From Pelagicoccus sp. (GTDB lineage: Bacteria; Verrucomicrobiota; Verrucomicrobiia; Opitutales; Opitutaceae), in assembly GCA_028284635.1 (NCBI GenBank), contig JANQRJ010000099.1, forward strand, positions 60,686 through 124,685: a stretch of DNA of 64,000 bases, given 5' to 3'. Both the position numbers and the translations under genes were made by a program. The notes below the pieces were generated by a model. That model saw only the letters and a list, made by a program, of their open reading frames with translations, had not been told where the DNA came from and made no database searches. Shown in pieces: positions 54,223-64,000 of this stretch (within the stretch, counting starts at the first letter, position 1; each line of letters starts with the position of its first letter).

Positions 54223-54882
54223 TCACTTCCGCGTCACCACTGCCTTTTTCCGCCCCGGATACAGCTCCCGGCACATCGGGCAAACGGTGCCGTCGCAGCC
54301 GCGAGCCGTGCAGTGTTCTCGACCGTAGAAAATGATCTGCAGGTGCAGCTCGTTCCAGCGTTCGCGCGGAAACAGTCTCTTCAGATCCGCTTCCGTCTGG
54401 ACCACGTTCTTGCCGGAGCTCAAGCCCCAGCGTTGAGCAAGCCGATGGATATGCGTATCCACCGGAAAGGCGGGATGGCCAAAAGCCTGGGACATGACCA
54501 CCGACGCGGTCTTGTGACCGACTCCGGGCAAAGCCTCCAGTTTCTCGAACCCCTCAGGCACCGCGCCGCCATATTCGTCGACCAGGATCCGCGAGAGATC
54601 TCGAATCGCCTGCGACTTGCGCGGCGAGAGCCCACAAGGACGGATAACGTCCCGTATCCGTTCCACCGGTACGCGTGCCATGTCGCTTGGATTGTCCGCC
54701 AGTCTCCATAAGTCCGGCGTAATCTGGTTAACTCTCGCGTCCGTACACTGAGCCGAAAGCAACACCGCGACCAACAATGAGTACGCGTCGAAATGGTCCA
54801 GCGGTATCGGCGGATCTGGGTACAACTCGGCCAGCTTCTCATCAACGTGCAACGCTCGCTCCTTTTTAGTCATTCGAACCAT
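54223..54882 (-). CDS. nth: Endonuclease III
   Basis: DNA glycosylase/AP lyase excising oxidised pyrimidines. 219 residues: helix-hairpin-helix with catalytic Lys124 in PGVGHKTASVVMSQAFGHP and Asp142 in FPVDTHIHRLAQRWGL. Four C-terminal cysteines, 191, 196, 201 and 204, are spaced C-x4-C-x4-C-x2-C, not the C-x6-C-x2-C-x5-C of E. coli, so the 4Fe-4S cluster loop is of a variant type. It opens MVRMTKKERALHVDEKLAEL; an internal Met at 4 is a possible alternative start. Confidence 0.93.
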   Translation of the reverse strand: MVRMTKKERALHVDEKLAELYPDPPIPLDHFDAYSLLVAVLLSAQCTDARVNQITPDLWRLADNPSDMARVPVERIRDVIRPCGLSPRKSQAIRDLSRILVDEYGGAVPEGFEKLEALPGVGHKTASVVMSQAFGHPAFPVDTHIHRLAQRWGLSSGKNVVQTEADLKRLFPRERWNELHLQIIFYGREHCTARGCDGTVCPMCRELYPGRKKAVVTRK

Positions 54883-54971
54883 CTAGAAGCCCACCCCACC
54901 CACAATCAATCCCAAGCTTCCTCAGCTATCCAGGAACGCGGCAACTAAAAGAGTATCCTCTGATGGTCAGA

Positions 54972-55045
54972 GGTAGGGCTCGATCGCCGAGCGGGCCGCA
55001 GTACAGGATCTTGCAGCGCGGACCGCTCGGCGATCGGTCCCTACC
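54972..55045. repeat. Inverted repeat GGTAGGGCTCGATCGCCGAG
   Basis: GGTAGGGCTCGATCGCCGAG (54972) mirrors CTCGGCGATCGGTCCCTACC (ending 55045). It lies in the 371-bp nth-gcvP gap with a further composite repeat at 55099-55200. I find no glycine riboswitch there. Confidence 0.8.
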
Positions 55046-55098
55046 AGGACAACGTTTTAGTCGCGCCCATCCACGAAGGCGACCAGACTAGTGCGAAA

Positions 55099-55200
55099 CG
55101 TAGCGCGGAGCTTTAGCAAGCCCGCGTGTGCAATTCGCCCTCATCATCCCCCCTTATCATCCCAGGATAAAGATGAGGATGAAGAATAGGATGAGGATAA
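55099..55200. repeat. Composite repeat: GCGCGGAGC half-element plus GATGAGGAT hairpin, copy 3
   Basis: CGTAGCGCGGAGCTTTAGCA precedes CAATTCGCCCTCATCATCCC (55131) and CCCAGGATAAAGATGAGGAT. Same order as at 32698-32832 and inverted at 31664-31800. Confidence 0.8.
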
Positions 55201-55253
55201 AAACCGCAATTCCCTAGTTGATTTGCCGCTTCTCGTTTTTAGAGTCCGGCCTC

Positions 55254-58175
<2,922 letters not shown>

Positions 58176-58214
58176 CGCTTGCCGGGAACGCTCCTAATCG
58201 CGCCCGCAGCAGAT

Positions 58215-58286
58215 CCAAACTCTGTCGAGTTCGGCTACTAAAGCGAGTCCAGCAAAGTCGAGGTAGCCGAACTCGACAGAGTTTGG
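58215..58286. repeat. Inverted repeat, CCAAACTCnGTCGAGTTCGG family, copy 2
   Basis: Perfect 24-nt arms at 58215-58238 and 58263-58286 with a 24-nt loop, between the convergent stops of gcvP and the HDOD gene. Related to 5047-5104. Confidence 0.88.
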
Positions 58287-58294
58287 AACGCCTG

Positions 58295-59182
58295 CTAGGA
58301 GAGACCGACAGCGGCTTCGTTCGCGCAACGCTCGTAGGCGTATTCGAAAACCTCCGACAACTGGAATCCTCGGAAAACTACCGGCCCATCCTCGCTGGAA
58401 ATGGGAGTCGATCCGCGCAAGGCAATCGCTACCTTGCTCGCTACGAAACGAGCCATAGAGAGCGACTGCACGGCTTCGAGATATGGAGAATCGGGACGAA
58501 CCTTGAACTGCTGCTCGATAGGACCGTACACGCTGGCGGGAAAGTTCCAGGAACGCAGGGCCATACCGGCGACCTGGGCTTGATCTAGGCCCAGAAAGCT
58601 CTTCTCTACCTCAGCGAGCTTGCGAGCCGACCGGCCTCTCAGGTGGATAGGTTCGTCTTCCTGGCGACTGACGACCGCATCGATGAAGACCTCTCCGATG
58701 GCGTGCAGGAGGCCAACCGTGTACTTCTCTCCACCGGCATCGCTCTCTCCGCTGTGCAGCAGGTCCATCGCCGCCGCGCATGCCACGGACTTGCGAAAGA
58801 AGTCGTCCGCTCCGTCCTGATAGCTTGCCATTTCCGCTGGCATCATCGAACGCAAGGCCAAACGAAGCGCGATCTTGCGGACGCGCTTCAACCCGAGAGT
58901 CAGTACGGCTTCCTCTACGCTATCCACTCGACCTCTGGCGAATTGGGCTGCATTGGCCAGGCGAAGCAATTCCACGGACAAGCAAGGGTCTTGTCTCGAA
59001 CTTTCAACTACGTAGTACAAGATCGGGTTTGGCTCCGCCAGGTACCAGTACAGCTGCCACGATGCAGTCGTAGGCGTAGGGAGCGTTTCGATGCAATGGG
59101 AAATCTCATCCGCCCAGTCGGAACAGGCATCGCTCGCAGAACGGCCTTCAGGGAGAATGGATGTATTTTCTGAGTCGCGCAT
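58295..59182 (-). CDS. HDOD domain protein
   Basis: 295 residues. HDOD is a non-catalytic HD-related domain used in signalling. LLRLANAAQFARGRVDSVEE and AVLTLGLKRVRKIALRLALR match the usual L..aNsa.f.....i.si..Ai..lG...lr. signature near 93-130. AAMDLLHSGESDAGGEKYTV, LLHAIGEVFIDAV (a degraded HD-like His) and FLGLDQAQVAGMALRSWNFP follow. No GGDEF, EAL or receiver domain is attached. Cytoplasmic; partner unknown. Confidence 0.87.
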   Translation of the reverse strand: MRDSENTSILPEGRSASDACSDWADEISHCIETLPTPTTASWQLYWYLAEPNPILYYVVESSRQDPCLSVELLRLANAAQFARGRVDSVEEAVLTLGLKRVRKIALRLALRSMMPAEMASYQDGADDFFRKSVACAAAMDLLHSGESDAGGEKYTVGLLHAIGEVFIDAVVSRQEDEPIHLRGRSARKLAEVEKSFLGLDQAQVAGMALRSWNFPASVYGPIEQQFKVRPDSPYLEAVQSLSMARFVASKVAIALRGSTPISSEDGPVVFRGFQLSEVFEYAYERCANEAAVGLS

Positions 59183-59384
59183 ATATCTAGATTTGGAAAC
59201 TGGGATTTTAGCAGATTCGAAGCCGTGTTGTGAATAGAGTCGCTCCGCAAAAGACCGCGCAGATAAAAGTCATTACCCAGAGAGGGCTACGCTTTGAAGC
59301 TTAGGGGACCTGCCAAAAACGCGACCGGAGACAGTCTAGAGCCCTAGAGCGATTTCCTGAATTGAACTTAGGAAACGGAACCTC

Positions 59385-60221
59385 ATGGTGCGTGGCATGG
59401 CGCTCATGCAGCTCGACGTAAAATCCCAGACACTGGGCCTGGCCTCCAGCGTTCATGTCGTGTCCAACCAAGCGGCTCGCGTCGCCGCGGGTCCCAGCAA
59501 ACCAAGTCCGGTGCTCTATTTGCTGCACGGGCTTTCCGACGACCACAGCGCCTGGCTGCGCAAGACGTCGATCGAACGCTATGCCGAACGGTATGACCTG
59601 ACGATCGTGATGCCAGCCGCCCAACGGAGCTTCTACACGAATACGTATTCAGGATCTCGATACTTCGATTTCATCGCCGACGAGTTGCCGGAGATCTGCC
59701 AAGCGTACCTGCCTATCTCGCGTCAACGAGAAGAGACCTTCGTAGCGGGAGTCTCGATGGGCGGCTACGGAGCTTTCAAGCTGGCCCTGTCCAGGCCGCA
59801 GCAGGTCGCAGCTGCAGCCAGCCTTTCAGGGGCCCTCGATCTGCGCAGTCTCATCGATCAACGAGATGAGCTGCTGCCGGAATGGAACGCCATCTTTGGC
59901 ACCGACGAGGAGTTTCGAGGCGGAGAGAACGATCTAGTCGCGTTGGCCGAGAGGCTGGCGACCGCCCGTTTCTCCAAACCAGCTCTCTACCAGTGGTGCG
60001 GAGCAGAGGACTACATGCTCGCGGCTGGGCGAAGCTTTTTGCGCTCTTGCCGCGACATCGGCATGGAAGTCGACTACCGCGAAGGCCCAGGCGACCACAG
60101 CTGGACCAGCTGGGACCGCGAGATTCAGGAGGTTTTGCGATGGCTGCCGATCGAGCCCATCGACCAGGAGACAACTAAAACGCCCAAAGACTCGACGGAG
60201 GGCCCGAAAACCCTTTCCTAG
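59385..60221 (+). CDS. Esterase D/S-formylglutathione-hydrolase-like alpha/beta hydrolase
   Basis: 278 residues. SPVLYLLHGLSDDHSAWLRK holds the oxyanion loop, VMPAAQRSFYTNTYSGSRYF the family loop, and FVAGVSMGGYGAFKLALSRP the GxSMGG nucleophile (Ser124). The acid is likely in CGAEDYMLA and the base His in GDHSWTSWDREI. No signal peptide, so cytoplasmic. The last 20 residues are polar and probably floppy. Substrate not determinable; carbohydrate acetyl or feruloyl esters are alternatives to formylglutathione. It lies six bases upstream of the DUF445 gene, as a pair. Confidence 0.85.
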   Translation: MVRGMALMQLDVKSQTLGLASSVHVVSNQAARVAAGPSKPSPVLYLLHGLSDDHSAWLRKTSIERYAERYDLTIVMPAAQRSFYTNTYSGSRYFDFIADELPEICQAYLPISRQREETFVAGVSMGGYGAFKLALSRPQQVAAAASLSGALDLRSLIDQRDELLPEWNAIFGTDEEFRGGENDLVALAERLATARFSKPALYQWCGAEDYMLAAGRSFLRSCRDIGMEVDYREGPGDHSWTSWDREIQEVLRWLPIEPIDQETTKTPKDSTEGPKTLS

Positions 60222-60227
60222 GCCGCC

Positions 60228-60929
60228 ATGAACAAGAGCTTGGCAACGAATATCGCTGCGGCGGCCCTTCTTGCGACCGGTCTGTTTCTCCCCGAGACGC
60301 CCGCGCGACCATACGTCTTGAATGCCGGGATCTTCGCCCTAGCTGGAGCGATCACCAATTGGCTTGCCGTGCATATGCTCTTCGAGCGAGTGCCCGGGCT
60401 TTACGGTTCGGGCGTGATTGCGGCCCGCTTCGAGGAATTCAAGGCAGCTATCCACAAGCTCGTGATGGAGAGCTTCTTCACCGAGGAGAATTTCCTGAAA
60501 TTCGCCGATGCCGCCTTGCACCAAGGCCTCGACCCTGAGACGCTGGAAAAAAGCGTGGACCTCGACGAGCTATTCAACGGCTTCCTCGAAGTGGTCGGCC
60601 GCTCGAAGTTCGGCAGCATGCTCGCCATGTTCGGAGGCACAAAAGCGCTCGAACCGCTACGCGACCCGTTCAAAGCCGAATTCAAGGTCCGCATCAATCA
60701 CATCGTAGACTCTCTTGACATCAGTAAATCGCATGCATCCTTCGAAAAGATGAAGCCGACCATCGACAGCATGGTGGAAGGCAAGCTCGACGAACTGACC
60801 GCTCCTCAGGTAAAAACGATCCTCTCGGACCTCATTCGTGAACACCTTGGCTGGCTCGTTGTCTGGGGTGGCGTCTTCGGAGCCCTCATAGGCCTCGCGA
60901 CCACACCATTGCAAACTCTGGCCCACTAG
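60228..60929 (+). CDS. DUF445 family membrane protein
   Basis: 233 residues with a membrane helix pair at the N-terminus (AAAALLATGLFLPE, NAGIFALAGAITNWLAVHM) and another at the C-terminus (WLVVWGGVFGALIGLATTPL). The ITNWLAVHMLFERVPGLYGS segment is the DUF445 hallmark, and a cytoplasmic helical middle has EEFKAAIHKLVMESFFTEEN. The function of the family is unknown; a membrane-organising role has been suggested. Its start is six bases after the esterase stop. Confidence 0.87.
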   Translation: MNKSLATNIAAAALLATGLFLPETPARPYVLNAGIFALAGAITNWLAVHMLFERVPGLYGSGVIAARFEEFKAAIHKLVMESFFTEENFLKFADAALHQGLDPETLEKSVDLDELFNGFLEVVGRSKFGSMLAMFGGTKALEPLRDPFKAEFKVRINHIVDSLDISKSHASFEKMKPTIDSMVEGKLDELTAPQVKTILSDLIREHLGWLVVWGGVFGALIGLATTPLQTLAH

Positions 60930-60970
60930 CCTCCTCTACTCCCAAGCTGCAACCAGGATTCAACCCTGCC

Positions 60971-62143
60971 ATGAAAATCAACCCCCTCCTCCTCGCCACC
61001 TCACTCCTAATAACCGCTCTGTGCATCGCATCCACGGCCCAAGCTGGAGTGCGCTTCGCCCAAGGCAACGTCACGGCAAGCGCGACGGTCAGCCTATCGG
61101 AAACCAGCCGAGCGAATCCCAACGCCAACAGCGCCTCGGACACCATCTACGCGTTTACCCCCGCTCTCAACTACAGTCGCGAATCCGCTCGCCTGAACCT
61201 GAACGCCAACCTCAGCGCCCCCTTTCGTCGCTACGATTCCCAAGGACAGCTCGACTCCGACTCGCTGAACTTCACGCTCAACGGAAACATTCCTTACGGA
61301 GCCGGGCCTCGCTTTTCCGGGAGCTGGAGCCTGAGCTACTTCGACGGCGTACAGTCCAACTTCCTGCTGAACCGCAACCTGAACTCCGAAAACTTCCAAG
61401 CAGGCATCTCCTCCAACTACCGCCTGCGCAATAGACTCGGCCTGAAAACCCGCCTCAGCTACTCGGATCGCAGCAGCTCCGGCATCGGCGATGGCTTCGA
61501 GAACAGCAATGAAACCTTCCTCTACTCCATCGGCCTCCACGCCCGGGAGATTGTCGGAACGATAGGGGCCTACGTCGAGTATCGCGTGCAAGACCGCCAA
61601 ACGACCCGAGGCTTCATGCCGATAGGCATAGACGATACGGATAAGGGCCTCAACTTTGGCGTCACCGGACAGCTCCTGCCCGAGCGTCTCTTTCCCAAGC
61701 TCGAGGCAGACCTCTCCTTCGGATTCACCTCCACCAACAATCTAGACGATCGCGGCAGCGACAGCAACCGCCTGAACCTCAACGGCAGTCTCCGATACCC
61801 TGCCAACGCCCGCACCAACGTCGCCCTCCATTTCGGTCGCAACCTCCGCATCACCGACGACGATCGCACCGTCGAGCAAAGCAGCATCAGCCTCAACGTT
61901 CAATACACCCCACGCCAAAAACTCGCCCTGTCCGGCAACATCGGCTTCTCCAGCAACGACTTCCTAGACGGCGACGTCAGTCGCGACGACGACGTGTTCA
62001 CCTTCGGAGCGAACGCCACCTACTCCATCCGCCAGAACTGGAAGGCCAGCCTGGCCTACAGCAACCGCGAATCAAGCTCGACTCGCTCCATTGCCGATTT
62101 CGGCTCCTCCCTCATCACGCTCTCAACCACCATATCCTACTAA
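60971..62143 (+). CDS. Outer-membrane beta-barrel protein
   Basis: 390 residues with a Sec signal (MKINPLLLATSLLITALCIA, cleavage near AQAGVR). The mature part alternates hydrophobic and polar residues throughout, with strand pairs such as ARLNLNANLSAPFRRYDSQG, FQAGISSNYRLRNRLGLKTR, RTNVALHFGRNLRITDDD and KLALSGNIGFSSNDF, and ends SLITLSTTISY with the terminal aromatic expected for the BAM signal. It resembles barrels linked to exopolysaccharide loci, but no polymerase is adjacent. The next genes are two response regulators. Confidence 0.83.
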   Translation: MKINPLLLATSLLITALCIASTAQAGVRFAQGNVTASATVSLSETSRANPNANSASDTIYAFTPALNYSRESARLNLNANLSAPFRRYDSQGQLDSDSLNFTLNGNIPYGAGPRFSGSWSLSYFDGVQSNFLLNRNLNSENFQAGISSNYRLRNRLGLKTRLSYSDRSSSGIGDGFENSNETFLYSIGLHAREIVGTIGAYVEYRVQDRQTTRGFMPIGIDDTDKGLNFGVTGQLLPERLFPKLEADLSFGFTSTNNLDDRGSDSNRLNLNGSLRYPANARTNVALHFGRNLRITDDDRTVEQSSISLNVQYTPRQKLALSGNIGFSSNDFLDGDVSRDDDVFTFGANATYSIRQNWKASLAYSNRESSSTRSIADFGSSLITLSTTISY

Positions 62144-62316
62144 AAGACCGAACAACCCTAATACCCCTAGCGAATTTCCTTAAAGCCCCATCGACTCAGT
62201 CCGTATACCTCCTAGGATACAAGCGAATCGGGCGATTGAAATATCTTGCGTCCCCACACACTCGGCTAAGTTTTTCTGTCACACGACCGCGCCACTCACT
62301 TATTAGAAACCCAGCC

Positions 62317-62967
62317 ATGGCAATCAGAGTATTCATCGTCGACGATCATCCGCTAGTAAGGCAAGGCCTGGCCCAAATCATCGGCAGCCAACAGGATCTG
62401 GAGATCTGCGGCGAAGCGGAAGACGCTTCAACTGCCATGCGGGGCATCGGCGACTCGAATCCCGACGTCATCATCGTCGACATCTCCTTGCAGGGAAACA
62501 ACGGACTCGAGCTCATCAAGAACGTCAAAGCCATACACGAGAGCATCCCGATACTCGTCTTTTCGATGCACGACGAGTCGATCTACGCTCAGAGAGCGCT
62601 CCGGGCGGGAGCGAAGGCCTATGTCATGAAAAAGGAGTCTTCGGAGAAGATCGTCGAAGCCATCCGCAAGATTCTCAAAGGCGAGATCTACGTCAGCCCG
62701 CGCGTCGCCGACCAAGTCCTGCACCAGATAGTCAACGGACCCAGCAACGCCGCCGCCTCGCCCGTAGACCGACTGACCGACCGCGAGCTCGAAGTCGTAC
62801 AGCTCATCGGCCGCGGCCTCTCCACACGCGAGATTGCCGAAAGCCTCAATCTCAGCGTCAAGACCATCGAGTCCCACCGCGCCCACGTGAAGGAGAAGCT
62901 CAACCTGCGCAACGCCACCGAGCTCGTCCAATTCTCCGTTCAATGGGTCGACCAGCAAAACATGTAG
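62317..62967 (+). CDS. NarL/LuxR-type response regulator
   Basis: 216 residues from the ATG at 62317. The receiver has acidic pair D9-D10 (VFIVDDHPLV), phospho-acceptor Asp55 (PDVIIVDISLQG), Ser/Thr switch (ILVFSMHD) and Lys105 (KAYVMKKESS). The LuxR helix-turn-helix at about 150-212 has LTDRELEVVQLIGRGLSTRE, IAESLNLSVKTIESHRAHVK. No histidine kinase is adjacent. All key residues are intact. Followed 253 bp later by a paralogue. Confidence 0.95.
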   Translation: MAIRVFIVDDHPLVRQGLAQIIGSQQDLEICGEAEDASTAMRGIGDSNPDVIIVDISLQGNNGLELIKNVKAIHESIPILVFSMHDESIYAQRALRAGAKAYVMKKESSEKIVEAIRKILKGEIYVSPRVADQVLHQIVNGPSNAAASPVDRLTDRELEVVQLIGRGLSTREIAESLNLSVKTIESHRAHVKEKLNLRNATELVQFSVQWVDQQNM

Positions 62968-63219
62968 GCGCGGCCCAAGGTCGAACAAGATAGGCGCTAA
63001 GATCCATCCGCAAGGCCTTCATCGCCTAGGGTTCGCTAGTCGGAAGACGCCACGCCCCCTAGAGCAGGCGCCCCACGAAGAGAGTAAGGGCTAAGCAGTT
63101 CGCCTCCAATTTATGCCGCAGGAGACGGACTCTTGTTCCGCCAGGTCCAAGCCAGCCTACCCCCGATTGCGAAAAACTCGGGTAATTCGCTATTATTGGA
63201 GCCAAAAGACCCGAGCTTC

Positions 63220-63864
63220 ATGAACCAGTATACCGCCCGAAAACGCATCCTCCTCATCGACGAATACCCAGTCTGCCACCTCGGACTCGAACGTGTCCTG
63301 AGATTCGAAGCAGACTACAAGCTCGCCGAGACCAGCTGCACGCTACCAGGCGCTCTGAGACTGCCCGGCTTCGATCTCACCATAATAGAGATCGCCAGTG
63401 CCAATACTGGAGGGCTCCTAGCTATCAAGGAACTGCGAACCAAGCACCCTGACACCCCTATCCTCATCTACTCCCGTTTCGACGAGAGCCTGTATGCCGA
63501 ACGGTGCCTCAAGCTGGGCGCCTCTGGATACCTTATGAAAAGAGCGCCGATCCCGGAAACCCTGCGGGCAATCAAAGCCGTCGCCAACAAGGATCTGTTT
63601 GTCAGCGACCATATCAAGCGCTTGATGATCAACCGATTGGCTCATCCAGGTGGCGATCGAAAGGAGAATCACCAACGCCTCTCCGACCGCGAACTGCTCA
63701 TCGTCGAGCAGATCGGACTTTCGAAAAGCAACAAGCAGATTGCCCAGGTCCTCCAGACCACGATCAAAACCGTCGAATCCCACCGATCCCGCATAAAGTC
63801 CAAGCTCCAGCTTGAAACGCCCCAGGAACTCATCCGCTTCGCCATGAGAATACACTGCGTCTAG
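63220..63864 (+). CDS. LuxR-type regulator with a pseudo-receiver (Asp to Glu)
   Basis: 214 residues from the ATG at 63220; an upstream ORF start at 63133 adds an unlike tail. The receiver retains the acidic pair (LLIDEYPV), the switch residue (ILIYSRFDES) and Lys (GYLMKRAPI), but the phospho-acceptor site reads FDLTIIEIAS, with Glu57 where its neighbour has Asp55. The LuxR helix-turn-helix at the C-terminus (LSDRELLIVEQIGLSKSNKQ, IAQVLQTTIKTVESHRSRIK) is complete. Possibly constitutively active or phosphorylation-independent. It is a paralogue of the gene at 62317. Confidence 0.9.
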   Translation: MNQYTARKRILLIDEYPVCHLGLERVLRFEADYKLAETSCTLPGALRLPGFDLTIIEIASANTGGLLAIKELRTKHPDTPILIYSRFDESLYAERCLKLGASGYLMKRAPIPETLRAIKAVANKDLFVSDHIKRLMINRLAHPGGDRKENHQRLSDRELLIVEQIGLSKSNKQIAQVLQTTIKTVESHRSRIKSKLQLETPQELIRFAMRIHCV

Positions 63865-63944
63865 CTCGTCCGCCGCACAGCTCTGCTTCTCCACAATTGG
63901 CACTAGTGTGGTGCAAGCGAAGTTCGCTGCATAAATTGGGGAGC

Positions 63945-63985
63945 GCCCGCGTCTCGCGGGCTGCTTGAGGCGTCTCGCCTCAAGC
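63945..63985. repeat. Two tandem hairpins sharing a GTCTCG centre
   Basis: GCCCGCGTCTCGCGGGC (63945-63961) and GCTTGAGGCGTCTCGCCTCA plus AGC (63963-63985). GC-rich palindromes like others in the window, at the right edge. Confidence 0.75.
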
Positions 63986-64000
63986 GACTCAACCAGAAGG

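Noticed and set aside
54883..55253. Glycine riboswitch before gcvP
   Set aside because: The interval is filled by palindromic repeats; I see no tandem glycine aptamer motifs.

Overview
The window looks like a chromosomal segment of a Gram-negative member of the Verrucomicrobiota, probably class Opitutae (a Pelagicoccus-like marine organism is my best guess). I infer this from a 51-residue PVC-type small basic protein, GloVer-type extracellular repeats, a very short omega subunit, several Tat-exported Gfo/Idh/MocA and DUF1080 proteins, few clear Shine-Dalgarno sequences, and outer-membrane and LPS-type genes. I see no rRNA, tRNA, CRISPR array, transposase or prophage.

Layout. 1-10788 (minus strand): a MocR/LysN-type aminotransferase cut by the window edge, ftsH, tilS, serS, a family 9 glycosyltransferase coupled to trmL, thrB, smpB, rpoZ and a PAS-AraC regulator. 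10863-26162 (plus): a sugar-oxidation island with a sugar isomerase/epimerase, three Tat-signal Gfo/Idh/MocA oxidoreductases, three DUF1080 (3-keto-glycoside hydrolase type) proteins, one of them fused to ThuA, a DoxX-like membrane protein, a discoidin protein, two glycosyltransferases with an ApbE flavin transferase between them, and an MFS carrier. The PAS-AraC gene diverges from it. 26193-38674: cutA, the small basic protein, an M23 peptidase, a SecD-P1-like lipoprotein, nadE, hemL, tatC, dapF, pyrD, an acidic unknown, hemB and cysS. 39021-54115: a 910-residue secreted repeat/Ig-like protein, hipBA, thrS, an unknown, a CNNM/CBS protein, lgt, a RelBE-type module, pgpA-pgsA, coaD, an iron-type alcohol dehydrogenase, a prepilin-like protein and a ParDE remnant. 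54223-63864: nth, gcvP, an HDOD protein, an esterase, a DUF445 protein, a beta-barrel protein and two NarL/LuxR-type regulators, the second with Glu at the phospho-acceptor position.

The most plausible new system is the 10-26 kb island. It reads as an exported pathway that oxidises glycosides to 3-keto sugars, cleaves them with DUF1080 enzymes, takes up the products through the MFS carrier and processes them with the isomerase. ApbE and DoxX hint at flavin- or quinone-linked electron disposal. This assembly is inference; only the domain content is visible.

Intergenic DNA is rich in palindromic elements of several families. The most striking are four perfect loop-free palindromes of 32-48 bp centred on CAACGTTG, each within about 75-160 bp upstream of a gene (serS, nadE, dapF, coaD). 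There are also two nearly identical purine/pyrimidine hairpins with 28-32 nt arms and 21 nt loops at convergent gene ends, and a 62-bp inverted repeat bracketing tatC. One palindromic element lies where a ParE toxin reading frame breaks down.
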